A stretch of DNA of 64,000 bases from Arthrobacter sp. efr-133-R2A-120 (GCF_030209835.1 NZ_JARVRF010000015.1:62001-126000), one strand, 5' to 3'; positions 18,291 to 30,284 are shown, counted from the first letter of the stretch. Notes: generated by a model from the sequence alone, not told the origin. Translations and numbers: made by a program.

Positions 18291-20825
18291 TCAGCGCCGC
18301 CAGCGGATGGCTTCGAAGAGTCTCTGGACGGATGTTGCCGCCCGGCGTGCTGCCGCCGCGAAAATGCCACCCAGCCGGCGGAAGGGCGACCATAGCAGCT
18401 GGAACCACCTGGACATCAAGGACGGCGGGAACCACTCAGCACGGAAGACCGCGAACCACGAGGCATTGTGCCGGAACGCGGCACGGACTGCGGCGATCCG
18501 GACTGAGGCCGCGTGCGTTTGCTCCGCCGCAGTATTTGCCGGGACTCCCGCCGGGGGACCATAACGCTGCCGTTCGAAGTCGCCGGTGAGTGAGGCGACC
18601 GCGCGCTGCCCGGCGTCGTCGTCGGCTCCCGACGGCGACGCTGCCGCCACCGGCGCTCCGAGTACAGCCGAGTTGCTCAACCGGCCCGCGAAATGCCGCG
18701 GGGTTTCGCTGGGCACGGGCGGTACACCGTAATCCGTGGCGAGGTCCTGGAGCTCAGCCCATGCAAGGACGGGACCACCCGGCCTCAGTCGCCGCGCCCG
18801 GATGCCGGAGCGGACCAGCCGCGGAGAGGCCGCCAACACTGCCAAAAGAAGCGCGGCTGCGGTGACGTAGAGAACGGTTGCGGAGACGGTGCCCGTGCCC
18901 GATCCAGCCCCCGGACCGGCAAGCGGAGGCACTGCAGCCGTGCTCGGTGCGGGAGTCGAGGAGCCCGGGACCAGGTTCTCGTCATGCAGGTTGGTGCTCG
19001 GGCCGCCCGCTGCAACAGGCTCGGCAGCATAGGGCGGAACCACACCGCGGGAAGGGGTTGGCTCGAAGGCGACCCAACCGACTCCCTCGAAATAGAGTTC
19101 GGGCCAGGCATGGGCGTCACGGGCATCCACCTGGTACTCCGGCAGGGGTTCTTGTCCCGCCACGGCAACTGTCGCCCCTGTGGCGTGACCCGGCGCGTAG
19201 CCGACGGCGATGCGGCTCGGGATTCCCTCGAGCCGCGCCATGACGGCCATCGCGGAGGCGAAGTGCACGCAATAGCCGCTCTTCTGCTGTAGGAAATCCG
19301 CCAGCACGGACATGCCGTTGCCGTCATAACCGCCCTGGACGGGAGCCTGCAGTGAGTAGCTGAACTGGGACGAGCGCAGGTAGTCCTGGATTGCCATCGC
19401 CTTGGCATAGTTTCCGTTGGCGCCGGCCGTCACTGTCTTGGCGGTGTTCTTCACGATGTCCGGAACATTGCTCGGCAGCTGGATGAAATCCTGCGAGATG
19501 GAGGTGGGCTTGGCGTTGTCCTGGCTCAACGTTGCGGTCGTCAGGGCGGGCAGCGCGGAATACACGGTGTACTGCTGGTTCCTCGTGGTGCCGTCCTCGC
19601 CGCGGATGCTAAGCGTCTCGGGATCCCACGACCAGCGTCCGCTCAGGCCGTTGACGGCGGTTGGGGCATACGGGACCGGCAGGTACGGACTGGTGAACTG
19701 CCCGGTGTCGATCACCGTCAATTGGCGCACCAGCTCAGAGGGGAGTGGGTAGTCCGGCGCCATGCGGCCCGGTCCTATGCGCCGGGAGGCTTCGCGGTCG
19801 TCCGGTGCCCAAGTATCGCCGTCGAACTTGTCAATGGTGACAGAGCGCAGGTACACCGGGGCCGTGGAGCTCGTGGCATAGGTGATGCTGCCATCGCCGG
19901 TGGGATTCCGCAGGCTGTTGCCGAGCGTGATCATGGGGTTCAGGCCGTTGGAGACGCCCCAGGGATTCAGCCGCGAACCCACCGGAAACGTCCCTCGCTC
20001 GAAGCCCGGGATCGCCAACGGCAAGAGGAGCCCCAGCACTAGGGCCACGCCACCGATCACCATCGACCGTTTGAGCTGACCCGTGCCGTGGGAGTTGTCG
20101 TTCTGCAGCCGCGAGTCCGGCGCGAACCACTGGCTGCAACCCAGGATCAGGATGAAGCCGACGGCGGCGGCGAGGAATCCGAGGAGCCCACCGCCTTGCG
20201 GCTTGATGGTTGCCGGGAAAACGAGGACCACCAGCAGGCCCAAGCCACTCGTCGCAGGCATGCCGAGCGGGACCGCCAGGGCATCGATGAGGACAGTTAC
20301 CAGGCCCAGGCCCGCGCAGGCGACGAATACTATTCCGGCGTTCGGGGAGACGGGCGCAGTCTCCGAGACCACCGTTTCGCCGGCGCGTTTGAGGAATTGG
20401 CCCAGCGTGTCAAGGGTCGCTCCGGAGGGAATGAAGCCCGCGATGCTTTCCGGCCGGAAGAACGTGAAATCGAGGATGAACACCAAGGCGATCAAGCCGC
20501 CCAACGTCGTGGGCAACGGGTGCACCCTCAGGGCACGAAGGACAGCCAGGGTCAATCCGACGATAAACACCGTGGTGATAGCTGGAACCAGCCACACCCA
20601 GCCCCTGAAGACCCCGTTGAGCGAGAGGGAAGCTCCGAGCACGGCGACGGCGATGGCCGCGGACATTGCCCAAGGGTAGGCTCCCGGTCCTTGCTTTCGC
20701 GGGGCGCGGGGCGCCGTTCCCGGGCCGCCGGCACTTCCCCCACCGCTGGAGGAGGCGTCACCGCTCGCTGCCGGCCCCGGGAGCGGGGACCGTCCCGGAG
20801 TGCCGTTCCTGGAGGTAGTGGTCAT
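18291..20825 (-). CDS. TgpA-like transglutaminase-core membrane protein (DUF3488/transglutaminase/DUF4129 layout)
   Basis: 844 residues from ATG 20825, which overlaps the DUF58 stop (ATGA). After a Pro/Ser/Gly-rich N-terminus come about eight membrane segments (residues ~50-265), then a large extracytoplasmic transglutaminase domain (about 300-620) with catalytic Cys in KSGYCVHFASAMAVM and His in DARDAHAWPELYF; the usual Asp after it is Glu (WVAFEPTPSRG). One more membrane segment (about residue 675) leads to a cytoplasmic DUF4129-like tail. Last gene of a MoxR-DUF58-transglutaminase operon, a conserved but poorly defined envelope system. Confidence 0.88.
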   Translation of the reverse strand: MTTTSRNGTPGRSPLPGPAASGDASSSGGGSAGGPGTAPRAPRKQGPGAYPWAMSAAIAVAVLGASLSLNGVFRGWVWLVPAITTVFIVGLTLAVLRALRVHPLPTTLGGLIALVFILDFTFFRPESIAGFIPSGATLDTLGQFLKRAGETVVSETAPVSPNAGIVFVACAGLGLVTVLIDALAVPLGMPATSGLGLLVVLVFPATIKPQGGGLLGFLAAAVGFILILGCSQWFAPDSRLQNDNSHGTGQLKRSMVIGGVALVLGLLLPLAIPGFERGTFPVGSRLNPWGVSNGLNPMITLGNSLRNPTGDGSITYATSSTAPVYLRSVTIDKFDGDTWAPDDREASRRIGPGRMAPDYPLPSELVRQLTVIDTGQFTSPYLPVPYAPTAVNGLSGRWSWDPETLSIRGEDGTTRNQQYTVYSALPALTTATLSQDNAKPTSISQDFIQLPSNVPDIVKNTAKTVTAGANGNYAKAMAIQDYLRSSQFSYSLQAPVQGGYDGNGMSVLADFLQQKSGYCVHFASAMAVMARLEGIPSRIAVGYAPGHATGATVAVAGQEPLPEYQVDARDAHAWPELYFEGVGWVAFEPTPSRGVVPPYAAEPVAAGGPSTNLHDENLVPGSSTPAPSTAAVPPLAGPGAGSGTGTVSATVLYVTAAALLLAVLAASPRLVRSGIRARRLRPGGPVLAWAELQDLATDYGVPPVPSETPRHFAGRLSNSAVLGAPVAAASPSGADDDAGQRAVASLTGDFERQRYGPPAGVPANTAAEQTHAASVRIAAVRAAFRHNASWFAVFRAEWFPPSLMSRWFQLLWSPFRRLGGIFAAAARRAATSVQRLFEAIRWRR

Positions 20826-22243
20826 CGTGGCACCGCCGCGCCACGGCGGACGTCCATCGCTGCGGCAGCGGCGGCGAGGATCTCTCCTTGATCGAAACCG
20901 GCCCATGCAGCTGGAAGGTCCGTTCTCGAACTTACGGCGACGGCACGCCAGCCGCCCAGCTTCAGGGCTTCGATGACGGGCTGGACATGGTGCGGGTGGT
21001 CGGTAACCACGAGGGCAAAAGCGTTGGCCCCGTAGCCGGCGGCCGGTGCCAACGCACGGGCCTCGGAGAGCGGCATATTGCCGAGCAGCGCGAGAACGGG
21101 ACCACGCAGGCGGTGTGCCGCCAGTTTGTCCATCAGGTGGTCGTCGAAGGGCGCCTCAGTACCCTCGACTACGCTGGCGGCCTCTTTGCGGCCGCGCTCG
21201 CCATGGACATGCCGGGGGCCGCTGAGCTGAATGGCGGCGAGGCTTTCGGCGATGGATTGCAGGCCTCCCAAACCACTGAATTCCTCGGTTTCCGGATACG
21301 GCGCGGAGCGGGATGCGCGAAATGCGGGGTGACCTGCGGCATCGAGGAAACGCAGCGAATAGTTGCGATCGGCGAGGTGGGCGCTGATCGACATCGCTGC
21401 CGTCACGACCCATTCGAAGTTCTCGCTGCTCACCAGTTCAAAAGCGTCGTCGTGGGCAGGGCCGAAGACCGCGGCCGAGCCCGACACGAAAGCGGAATAG
21501 CGCTGGTCCAGGATGATGGTCGCCTCGGGCGTGGTGACGGATTCCTCCTGCCGCACCATGAGTTCGCCGTGCCGCGCTGTCGCGGCCCAGTGGACGCGTC
21601 GCATCGGGTCGCCGTGCCGGTATTCGCGGGTCATCACGTCGTCGTCGCTGGGATTGGCGCGGATCCGGGTGGCCGTCACACCGTCGTTTCCGCGTGCGCC
21701 GGCGAGGCCGGTGGCGGGGAGTTCGACGGCGGCAGGCGTCACGGTGAGGATGTCGCCGTCGTCGATCTCGTGCCGGTGCAGCGACAAGCCGAAGGGATCG
21801 CAGAACTCGGCAGTGACCGGACCGATCCTGAACTGGCCGCGCTTGCCCGAACGCAAATGGTATTCATAGCGGCTGGTGCCACCGGAAGCGGTCCGGGCAG
21901 GAAACCGAAAGGCCGGAGGTTCGCCGAAGCGCGGCGGCAACTGTTCCTCCATGATTACGGGCCCGGCGGCTGCTCCGGTCCGTGCCACCGCCAACCGCAC
22001 CGTGGCCGTGGAGGAGGTTTCCACCGAAGAGGGATGGAATTCGCGGAACACCTGGAAGCGTGGTTTGAGGATGCGGACGCCGGCAAGCGATACCAGCGGC
22101 AGCACCAGCAGCAGGATCCCGAGGGCCAAAAGATCGCGCCTGCCCATGATCTGGGCAAGCAGCAAGGAGCCTACACCGCTGGCCAGCAAGCCCCACCCGC
22201 GGGTGGTGAACAGATGCTTCGGAAGTAGATCGATCAGCGCCAT
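20822..22243 (-). CDS. DUF58 domain-containing membrane protein
   Basis: 473 residues from ATG 22243, with GGGGGAGG upstream. Two N-terminal membrane segments (about residues 10-50) are followed by a beta-rich region and the DUF58 core, with RANPSDDDVMTREYRHGDP, RRVHWAATARHGELMVRQ and a von Willebrand-like beginning ATIILDQRYSAF. It is 22 bp downstream of the MoxR ATPase gene, its usual partner, and shares ATGA with the transglutaminase gene, so translation is coupled. Confidence 0.88.
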   Translation of the reverse strand: MALIDLLPKHLFTTRGWGLLASGVGSLLLAQIMGRRDLLALGILLLVLPLVSLAGVRILKPRFQVFREFHPSSVETSSTATVRLAVARTGAAAGPVIMEEQLPPRFGEPPAFRFPARTASGGTSRYEYHLRSGKRGQFRIGPVTAEFCDPFGLSLHRHEIDDGDILTVTPAAVELPATGLAGARGNDGVTATRIRANPSDDDVMTREYRHGDPMRRVHWAATARHGELMVRQEESVTTPEATIILDQRYSAFVSGSAAVFGPAHDDAFELVSSENFEWVVTAAMSISAHLADRNYSLRFLDAAGHPAFRASRSAPYPETEEFSGLGGLQSIAESLAAIQLSGPRHVHGERGRKEAASVVEGTEAPFDDHLMDKLAAHRLRGPVLALLGNMPLSEARALAPAAGYGANAFALVVTDHPHHVQPVIEALKLGGWRAVAVSSRTDLPAAWAGFDQGEILAAAAAAMDVRRGAAVPR

Positions 22244-22265
22244 GCCTGCCCCCTCCCCCGATCTC

Positions 22266-23342
22266 CTAGCTACTGCGGCGTTCCGCGCCAGCGTCCTGGC
22301 TTACCGGGAGGGAAGCCAGGATCGCCCGGATGATGCTTTGCGGAGTGTCACCGGAACTCGCGGCCTTGCGGTCAAGGATGATGCGGTGTGCCAGGACGGA
22401 TTCGGCGACGGATATGACGTCGTCCGGAAGGACGAAGTCCCTTCCGTCAAGGGCGGCCGTCGCTTTGGCCGCCCGTAGCAGTTGCAGCAGGGAGCGCGGG
22501 CTGGCGCCGAGACGCAGGCGGGCGCTGTCCCGGGTGGCCCGGCCCAAGGCAACCGTATATTCCTTGACGGATTGGGAGACGTAGACCTGCTGCACCGTGG
22601 CGATCATCGCGGCGACGTCCGCGGAAGTGACCACCGGGGTGACTTTGGCGAGGGGTGAGACCGCCTGATGCGTCTCGAGCATCTCGATCTCCGATAGCTT
22701 GTCAGGGTAGCCCATCGAGATGCGGGCCATGAAGCGGTCGCGCTGAGCCTCCGGCAGCGGATACGTGCCTTCCATCTCGATGGGGTTCTGCGTCGCGACA
22801 ACCATGAACGGTTCGCCCAGCTGGTACGAATGGCCGTCCACCGTCACCTGGTGTTCCTCCATGCATTCGAGGAGGGCGGACTGCGTCTTGGCGGAGGCGC
22901 GATTGATTTCGTCCCCGATCACGATATTGGCGAACACCGCACCCATCCGGAACTCGAACTGCCGCGAGGACTGGTTGTAGATGGAGACGCCCGTGACATC
23001 CGAAGGAAGCAGGTCCGGGGTGAACTGGATGCGGCTGACCCTGCAATCGATGGTGCGGGCGAGGGTCTTGGCGAGCAATGTCTTGCCGACGCCCGGCACG
23101 TCCTCCACCAGCAGGTGGCCTTGGGCGAGGAGCACAGTGAGGGCAAGTTTGGCGGCCTCGGCTTTGCCGTCGATGACTTTGTTGATGGCCGCAAGGATCT
23201 TCTCGCTGGCAGCGTGGAATTGCTCAGGATCCATGACGGTCGGCTTGTACCCGTTGAGGGACTCGCGCTCAGGCGGCAAGGCAACCACGGCCTCGTCCCG
23301 CAGCAATTGTTCGTCAACGGTGCCGTGTCGCTTTGAGTCCAT
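22266..23342 (-). CDS. MoxR family AAA+ ATPase
   Basis: 358 residues. Motifs in order: Walker A VEDVPGVGKTLLAKTLA, DLLPSDVTG, Walker B NIVIGDEINRASAKTQSALL, sensor 1 VVATQNPIEMEGTYPLPEAQ, sensor 2 region GASPRSLLQLLRAAKA. MoxR proteins act as chaperone-like ATPases for partner complexes, here DUF58 and the transglutaminase protein. ATG 23342 has GAGGGG upstream; longer frames to 23456 run into the promoter region, where a minus-strand TATATA-type -10 occurs near 23400. Confidence 0.92.
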   Translation of the reverse strand: MDSKRHGTVDEQLLRDEAVVALPPERESLNGYKPTVMDPEQFHAASEKILAAINKVIDGKAEAAKLALTVLLAQGHLLVEDVPGVGKTLLAKTLARTIDCRVSRIQFTPDLLPSDVTGVSIYNQSSRQFEFRMGAVFANIVIGDEINRASAKTQSALLECMEEHQVTVDGHSYQLGEPFMVVATQNPIEMEGTYPLPEAQRDRFMARISMGYPDKLSEIEMLETHQAVSPLAKVTPVVTSADVAAMIATVQQVYVSQSVKEYTVALGRATRDSARLRLGASPRSLLQLLRAAKATAALDGRDFVLPDDVISVAESVLAHRIILDRKAASSGDTPQSIIRAILASLPVSQDAGAERRSS

Positions 23343-23508
23343 GGACAATCCCCTCAGCCATGACAGCATCCCAGCCGGGCCGCGGTGCCTTGGCCGGGAT
23401 ATATACCGCCTTTTGTACCAGACTACCCAGCCTAGGCCCGCCGCAGACAGAGGCATGTTCCGTAGGGAGGGATCAGTGCGCAGTCAGGAAGGGATCAGCA
23501 GAGAAAGA

Positions 23509-23514
23509 TAGGGT
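23509..23514 (+). promoter_or_regulatory. -10 element TAGGGT, leaderless tatD promoter
   Basis: TAGGGT ends 6 nt before ATG 23521. Confidence 0.6.
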
Positions 23515-23520
23515 GGATCC

Positions 23521-24405
23521 ATGTGCAATTCCCTCCCACCGGCTTCCTACCGCGCGCCTGAAACCGGCGATTCCCGCAAGGAGTACCCGCCTGCTCCCGA
23601 GCCGCTGCCGGTCCCCGTGATGGACAACCACACGCACCTCGACTTCCGGCACGGCCTGCTCGAAGTCGCGGTGGCGGATGCTTTGGACGCGGCCGAAGCA
23701 GTGGGTGTCCAGGGCGCGGTGCAGGTAGGTTGCGATCTGGAGTCATCGCGGTTCACGGTCCAGGCGCTTGACGCGGACCGCCGGCTCCTCGGAGCTGTCG
23801 CGATCCACCCCAACGATGCCCCTGTGTACGCGGGCCGCGGAGAACTGGAATCGGCGCTCGCGGAAATCGAAGAACTGGCGGCCCATCCGAGGGTCCGGGC
23901 GATCGGTGAAACCGGGCTTGATTTCTACCGCACCCACGGCGACGGCTTGGTGCACCAGCGCCATTCGTTCCGCCGCCACATCGATATCGCGAAGAGGCTG
24001 GACCTCACCCTCCAGATCCACGACCGTGACGCCCATGACGACGTCGTCCAGGTTCTCCGGGAGGAGGGCGCCCCGGAGCGGGTGGTATTCCATTGCTTCT
24101 CGGGCGATGAAGAGCTGGCACGGATCTGTAACCTGAACGGCTGGTACATGTCCTTTGCAGGCACCATGACGTTCAAGAACGCCGCAAATCTGAGGGACGC
24201 GCTGGCCATCGCGGATCCGGAACTGGTGCTCGTCGAAACCGATTCCCCGTTCCTCACACCCCACCCCTACCGGGGCCGGCCGAACGCGAGCTACATGGTG
24301 CCGTACACCGTTCGTTCCATGGCTGAAGTGATCGGAACAGAGCTTTCCGCGCTGTGCTCGCAACTGGCCCAAAACACCGTGGCGACGTACGGATCCTGGG
24401 ACTGA
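23521..24405 (+). CDS. TatD family metal-dependent hydrolase/deoxyribonuclease
   Basis: 294 residues. TIM-barrel metallohydrolase: NHTHLDF (first metal histidines), AIGETGLDFYR (metal glutamate), the HDRDAHDD stretch in LQIHDRDAHDDV, VFHCFSGD, and VETDSPFLTPHPYRGR with the metal aspartate and TatD signature. TatD proteins are 3'-5' DNases or related phosphodiesterases in the cytosol. About 35 N-terminal residues precede the barrel. It lies upstream of rpf and ksgA, a common actinobacterial order (metG-tatD-rpf-ksgA-ispE). Confidence 0.92.
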   Translation: MCNSLPPASYRAPETGDSRKEYPPAPEPLPVPVMDNHTHLDFRHGLLEVAVADALDAAEAVGVQGAVQVGCDLESSRFTVQALDADRRLLGAVAIHPNDAPVYAGRGELESALAEIEELAAHPRVRAIGETGLDFYRTHGDGLVHQRHSFRRHIDIAKRLDLTLQIHDRDAHDDVVQVLREEGAPERVVFHCFSGDEELARICNLNGWYMSFAGTMTFKNAANLRDALAIADPELVLVETDSPFLTPHPYRGRPNASYMVPYTVRSMAEVIGTELSALCSQLAQNTVATYGSWD

Positions 24406-24417
24406 GCAGAAATCGTA

Positions 24418-24479
24418 TTACATACCCGGTATGTAAATATCTTGGTCACTTTATAACGCTTCGGTTACAGTGGGTAACC
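24418..24479 (+). promoter_or_regulatory. rpf promoter region with 19-bp palindrome and second inverted repeat
   Basis: TTACATACCCGGTATGTAA (24418-24436) is an exact palindrome around one central base. It abuts a promoter candidate: TTGGTC (24442-24447), 18 bp, TACAGT (24466-24471). A second inverted repeat, GGTTAC-N5-GTAACC (24463-24479), covers the -10. The predicted start near 24478 would leave a leader of about 190 nt before ATG 24672. The first palindrome looks like a TetR-type operator; the second resembles paired GTAAC half-sites as bound by MtrA in actinobacteria. Regulators are inferred. Confidence 0.5.
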
Positions 24480-24671
24480 AGTAGCCGGGGTCGGGGAAGG
24501 CCTTCGGACAACTAACTCCGTTCGCAATTGGTGTTCTCAGTTGAATTGAGTGTGGCGGCGCACAACTCCGCTGCAGTCCTCCTGCATGCTTCGGCACGCA
24601 TCCCGGACCGCGGCTGGAGGCCCCTGTGCGCTTTTCCCCGTGCCCGGATGGTCCAAAAGTTACGGGCAAAC

Positions 24672-25817
24672 ATGGTCAAGTTCTTCACCACGGGCGGCAA
24701 GTTCAGTTTCGTCAAGGTCGGTGCACAGTTGCTGGTGCTTTCAGCACTGGTACTGGGAGTGGTTGCTTTCACGGGCAACAACAAATCAGTCACCCTCAAC
24801 GTCGACGGCAAAGTGAGTTCCGTCCAGACCTTCGGCAATACCGTTGACCAAGTGGTCAAGGCTGCCAAGGTTGATCTGAAGGCTGAAGACCGGGTTTCCC
24901 CGGCTTTGGATGCCTCGGTGCAGAACGGTTCCATCATCAACGTCAACCTGGCCAAGGCCGTAACCGTGAGCCTTGACGGCGCCCAGCGGACGGTCAACAC
25001 CACGGCTCCCAACGTCGAAGGCCTCGTCTCCGAACTGGGCGTCGCGAGCGCATCCGCTGTCTCCCAGCCCAAAGATACGCAACTCGCCGTCTCCGGATCC
25101 TACGTTTCGATCCTGACCCCCAAGACGATCAGCCTGATCGTGGACGGCCAGAGCTCCTCAAAGACCACGACGGCCCCCGACGTGGGCACCGTCCTCAGCG
25201 ATGCCGGCGTCTCGCTTGGCGCGAACGACCGGGTTTCGCAACCCAACTCGGCTCCGGTAGTCCAGAACATGGTGATCAAGGTTTCCCGGGTGGACACAAG
25301 CAAGACCGCCACCGAGACGGAGAACGTCCCCTTCGACACTGTCACCACGGAAGACGCCACCCAGTTCAGTGACCAGAAGACGGTAACGCAGGAAGGGGTC
25401 CTCGGGCTGCTCAGCAAGACGTTCAAGCTCGTCCTGGTGGATGGTCGTGAGGCTTCCCGGACTTTGGTTTCCTCTGACGTCACCGTCCAGCCGGTCCCCG
25501 CGAAGGTAACGGTCGGCACCAAGGAGCGCCCCAAGCCTGCCGCGGCTGTTGCCTCCGGACCTACTGGCGCGCCGAACGAGGCCATGTGGGACAAGATTGC
25601 GCAGTGTGAGTCCGGTGGGAACTGGGCCATCAACACCGGCAACGGTTACTACGGTGGCCTGCAGTTCGACATCCAGACCTGGATCGGTTCCGGTGGTGGC
25701 GCCTACGCTCCCAACGCGGCCGCCGCCAGCAAGGCCCAGCAGATCGACATCGCCAACCGCGTCTACGCGCAGCGTGGCCTCTCGCCGTGGGGCTGCGGAT
25801 GGGCAGCTTCCAGCTAG
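24672..25817 (+). CDS. Resuscitation-promoting factor, RpfB-like (DUF348/G5/Rpf domains)
   Basis: 381 residues from ATG 24672. Secreted or membrane-anchored muralytic enzyme that stimulates growth of dormant cells. A membrane segment (residues ~13-32) is followed by three DUF348 repeats (about 38-230, for example [18 protein letters not shown]), a G5 domain (about 235-310) and the C-terminal lysozyme-like Rpf domain ([20 protein letters not shown], with the catalytic Glu in CESGG). The start is uncertain: in-frame ATG 24648 and TTG 24528 exist, but only this one puts the membrane anchor at the usual place. Confidence 0.88.
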   Translation: MVKFFTTGGKFSFVKVGAQLLVLSALVLGVVAFTGNNKSVTLNVDGKVSSVQTFGNTVDQVVKAAKVDLKAEDRVSPALDASVQNGSIINVNLAKAVTVSLDGAQRTVNTTAPNVEGLVSELGVASASAVSQPKDTQLAVSGSYVSILTPKTISLIVDGQSSSKTTTAPDVGTVLSDAGVSLGANDRVSQPNSAPVVQNMVIKVSRVDTSKTATETENVPFDTVTTEDATQFSDQKTVTQEGVLGLLSKTFKLVLVDGREASRTLVSSDVTVQPVPAKVTVGTKERPKPAAAVASGPTGAPNEAMWDKIAQCESGGNWAINTGNGYYGGLQFDIQTWIGSGGGAYAPNAAAASKAQQIDIANRVYAQRGLSPWGCGWAASS

Positions 25818-25827
25818 GCAGGAAATG

Positions 25828-25866
25828 AAATTGGCCGGGTCCGGATTCTTCGGGCCCGGCCATTTC
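25828..25866 (+). terminator. Hairpin after rpf
   Basis: AAATTGGCCGGGTCCG and CGGGCCCGGCCATTT pair around a short loop, 10 bp after the stop; the T-run is only three bases. Confidence 0.75.
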
Positions 25867-25912
25867 GCGTAGTGAAGAGGGCGCGCGGGCGCCCCCGCCA
25901 GTGCTCAGACGA

Positions 25913-25918
25913 TACGAT
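25913..25918 (+). promoter_or_regulatory. -10 element TACGAT, leaderless ksgA promoter
   Basis: TACGAT ends 6 nt before GTG 25925. This promoter would also drive ispE, which overlaps ksgA. Confidence 0.65.
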
Positions 25919-25924
25919 ACCTAG

Positions 25925-26806
25925 GTGACTGAACCGAATTCCGAACACGCCGCCGTCGCGCCCCTTCTGGGAGCTGCGGACATCCGACGGCTCGCCGAGG
26001 AAATCGGTGTCCGACCAACCAAAACCCTGGGGCAGAACTTCGTCATCGACGGCAACACGATCCGGAGGATCGTCTCTGCCGCCGGTATTGATCCCGAGGA
26101 AACCGTGCTGGAGGTAGGGCCGGGGCTGGGTTCGCTGACGCTCGGCCTGCTCGACGCCGCCAAAACCGTTGTAGCCGTCGAAATCGATCCCGTACTGGCC
26201 GGCAAGTTGCCGGAAACGGTCCGTACTTGGCGCCCGGAGTCGGTGGACGATTTCCACCTCGTCCTCTCCGACGCCATGAAGGTCACTGAGCTTCCTGTGC
26301 AGCCCACCGCGCTTGTGGCCAACCTGCCGTACAACGTGGCGGTCCCCGTGGTTCTTCACCTGCTCCAACATTTCCCGAGCCTGCAACACGGGCTGGTCAT
26401 GGTCCAGGACGAGGTGGCGGACCGGTTGGCCGCGGGTCCCGGCTCCAAGATCTACGGAGTCCCGTCGGTCAAGGCCGCTTGGTACGGCCACATGCGCAAG
26501 GCCGGCGTGATCGGAATGAATGTCTTCTGGCCGGCGCCGAAGATCCACTCCGGACTCGTGTCCTTCACGCGCGGCGCGCCGCCGGCAACCCACGCCACGC
26601 GCGAACAGGTCTTCGCAGTCATTGACGCCGCGTTTGCCCAGCGCCGCAAGACGCTCCGCGCGGCCCTCGCAACGTGGGCCGGGAGCGCCGCGGAGGCCGA
26701 ACGTTTCATCGTCGCTGCCGGAGTTGACCCGACTGCCCGCGGAGAAGTGCTCGATATCAACGCGTTTGTCCGGATCGCCGAGGCACGCCACCCGCTGGAC
26801 GCATGA
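25925..26806 (+). CDS. ksgA: 16S rRNA (adenine(1518)-N6/adenine(1519)-N6)-dimethyltransferase
   Basis: 293 residues. Dimethylates the two adjacent adenines of the 16S 3' hairpin, a late 30S assembly checkpoint. Motifs: [18 protein letters not shown] (motif X), [16 protein letters not shown] (SAM motif I), VVAVEIDP, and [11 protein letters not shown] (motif IV, with catalytic Asn and Tyr). The start is a GTG just after the leaderless -10. It overlaps ispE by 4 bp (ATGA). Confidence 0.96.
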   Translation: MTEPNSEHAAVAPLLGAADIRRLAEEIGVRPTKTLGQNFVIDGNTIRRIVSAAGIDPEETVLEVGPGLGSLTLGLLDAAKTVVAVEIDPVLAGKLPETVRTWRPESVDDFHLVLSDAMKVTELPVQPTALVANLPYNVAVPVVLHLLQHFPSLQHGLVMVQDEVADRLAAGPGSKIYGVPSVKAAWYGHMRKAGVIGMNVFWPAPKIHSGLVSFTRGAPPATHATREQVFAVIDAAFAQRRKTLRAALATWAGSAAEAERFIVAAGVDPTARGEVLDINAFVRIAEARHPLDA

Positions 26807-27780
26807 ATCCGGCAATCAGCGGTGTGAACCGGGGGCGCTTCGTCGCCCGGACCGTACGCGTCCGGGCGCCCGGCAAGGTGAACGTTTCCCTCAACGTCGG
26901 CCCCTTGCGGCCCGACGGCTATCACTCTGTGGCCAGCGTGTATCTCGCGGTTTCCCTGTACGAGGAAGTAGCCGCCACAAGCACGGAGGGGACCGGGATC
27001 ACTGTCAGCATCGCTCCCGCGAGCACGTTGGATCTCGACGATGTGGACATCCCGCTGGACGAGCGGAACCTCGCCTACAAGGCCGCCGCCATCATGAGGG
27101 ATGTCTCGGAGAACGCCACGGGCGTGCACTTGGAAATCACCAAGCGCGTCCCCGTCGCCGGGGGCATGGGCGGTGGCTCGGCCGACGCCGCGGCGACGCT
27201 CCTGGCCTGCGATGCCCTCTGGAACAGCGGTTTGTCACGCGAAGAACTGGCCCATCTGGCCGCCGAGTTGGGTGCGGACGTGCCGTTCTCGCTTCTCGGA
27301 GGCACCGCCGTCGGGCTTGGCGTCGGCGACGAACTCTCACCCGCCCTCGCGAAAGCGCAGATGGACTGGGTCCTGGTCTGTGCCGACTACGGACTCTCCA
27401 CACCCGAGGTCTTCCACACCTTGGACAGGCTTCGGAACACTGAGAAACTCGAGATCCCCGAGCCGCTTGAGGTCGACGCCAAGATCCTGCAGGCGCTGCG
27501 CGACGGGAATCCGGACGCCCTGAGCAAAGTCCTCATCAACGACCTCCAGCGCGCTTCGATCGAGCTGGCCCCGCAATTGCGTGACACCATCGGGATAGGG
27601 GAGTCGAACGGAGCCCTCGCCGGGATTGTTTCCGGTTCCGGCCCCACGGTGGCTTTGCTCGCCCACAACCCCCGGGCGGCCGAGGGGCTCGCCGAGGACC
27701 TTCGACACCTGGGACACAACGCCCTCGCTGTGCACGGCCCGGTTCCCGGTGCGCGGATCATCTCCGATACCCTCCTATGA
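26803..27780 (+). CDS. ispE: 4-(cytidine 5'-diphospho)-2-C-methyl-D-erythritol kinase
   Basis: 325 residues. GHMP kinase of the non-mevalonate isoprenoid pathway. Motifs: [21 protein letters not shown] (substrate lysine and tyrosine), the ATP loop [30 protein letters not shown] and the C-terminal [13 protein letters not shown]. The ATG overlaps the ksgA stop, so it is translated from the same mRNA. The first ~15 residues are an extension before the conserved core. Confidence 0.95.
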   Translation: MNPAISGVNRGRFVARTVRVRAPGKVNVSLNVGPLRPDGYHSVASVYLAVSLYEEVAATSTEGTGITVSIAPASTLDLDDVDIPLDERNLAYKAAAIMRDVSENATGVHLEITKRVPVAGGMGGGSADAAATLLACDALWNSGLSREELAHLAAELGADVPFSLLGGTAVGLGVGDELSPALAKAQMDWVLVCADYGLSTPEVFHTLDRLRNTEKLEIPEPLEVDAKILQALRDGNPDALSKVLINDLQRASIELAPQLRDTIGIGESNGALAGIVSGSGPTVALLAHNPRAAEGLAEDLRHLGHNALAVHGPVPGARIISDTLL

Positions 27781-27831
27781 CAAGTCGCCAGTAGCGATTT
27801 CCTGATTATTCACACCAGAAAGTAGTACCCA

Positions 27832-29667
<1,836 letters not shown>

Positions 29668-30041
29668 GCGGGCAGGGACGGGCGGCGGCATCCTTTGCGC
29701 GGTCACCTTGGGTGCCGGAGCCGGCCCTTCCGCGTCGCTTAGACACGGCCCATATGTGGGCCTGCGGTCGCTGAGCGACCTCCGGCCCACGAAGGGCCGC
29801 GATGCGCTCCTTTCGGAAGAACCGCCCCCGGCGAGGAAAGTCACCTCGCGGGGCGGCGGACTTCCGGCGTCGTCCGCCAGCGGTGGGATGGATAGGGGGC
29901 CGTGGAACTCGAGGCACAAGGGAGACTGTAGGTCGTCGCGAACGAGCGAACCGACACCCAAATTTGCCCGCGACTCGGATCGAGGAATTCGATGCGCGGA
30001 TTCCGGTGTCGATAGTGATTTCGCGCGTCGACGGGGGCACC
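29668..30041. other. Gene-free spacer after the ABC-F gene with hairpins
   Basis: No frame here has codon use, a ribosome site or family motifs that support a gene. It contains two adjacent hairpins, GGCCCA-TATG-TGGGCC (29747-29762) and GGTCGCT-G-AGCGACC (29766-29780), which may terminate the ABC-F transcript or belong to decayed sequence. Confidence 0.5.
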
Positions 30042-30196
30042 TGCGTCGCGGAGGCAACTACGGACGCTACCGCGGAGGTGGCCACGGACGACGGCGAAGG
30101 GCCGTTGCGTCGCGGAGGCAACTACGGACGCTACCGCGGAGGTGGCCGCGGGCGACGGCGAAGGGCCGTTGCGTCGCGGAGGCAACTACGGAGGCG
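30042..30196. repeat. 64-bp tandem repeat, 2.4 copies
   Basis: Copies begin at 30042, 30106 and 30170, each with TGCGTCGCGGAGGCAACTAC; the first two full units differ at only two bases and the third breaks off after about 27 bp. A unit of 64 bp is not a multiple of three and no gene spans it, so it is not a protein repeat. Confidence 0.85.
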
Positions 30197-30284
30197 ACCA
30201 CGGACGAATCCCGAACCGCGAACACGGCAGCCGCGAAGGCGCCCACGGAAACGCGCCCACGGATGCGCCGGTAAACGCAACCGC

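Noticed and set aside
24480-24671. c-di-AMP (ydaO) riboswitch in the rpf leader
   Set aside because: This riboswitch often precedes actinobacterial rpf genes, but I could not find its conserved GGGGTGAAT-type or CCGTCAGCTAAC-type core in the leader.
30042-30196. CRISPR array
   Set aside because: The units are contiguous 64-bp tandem copies without unique spacers, and no cas genes are present.
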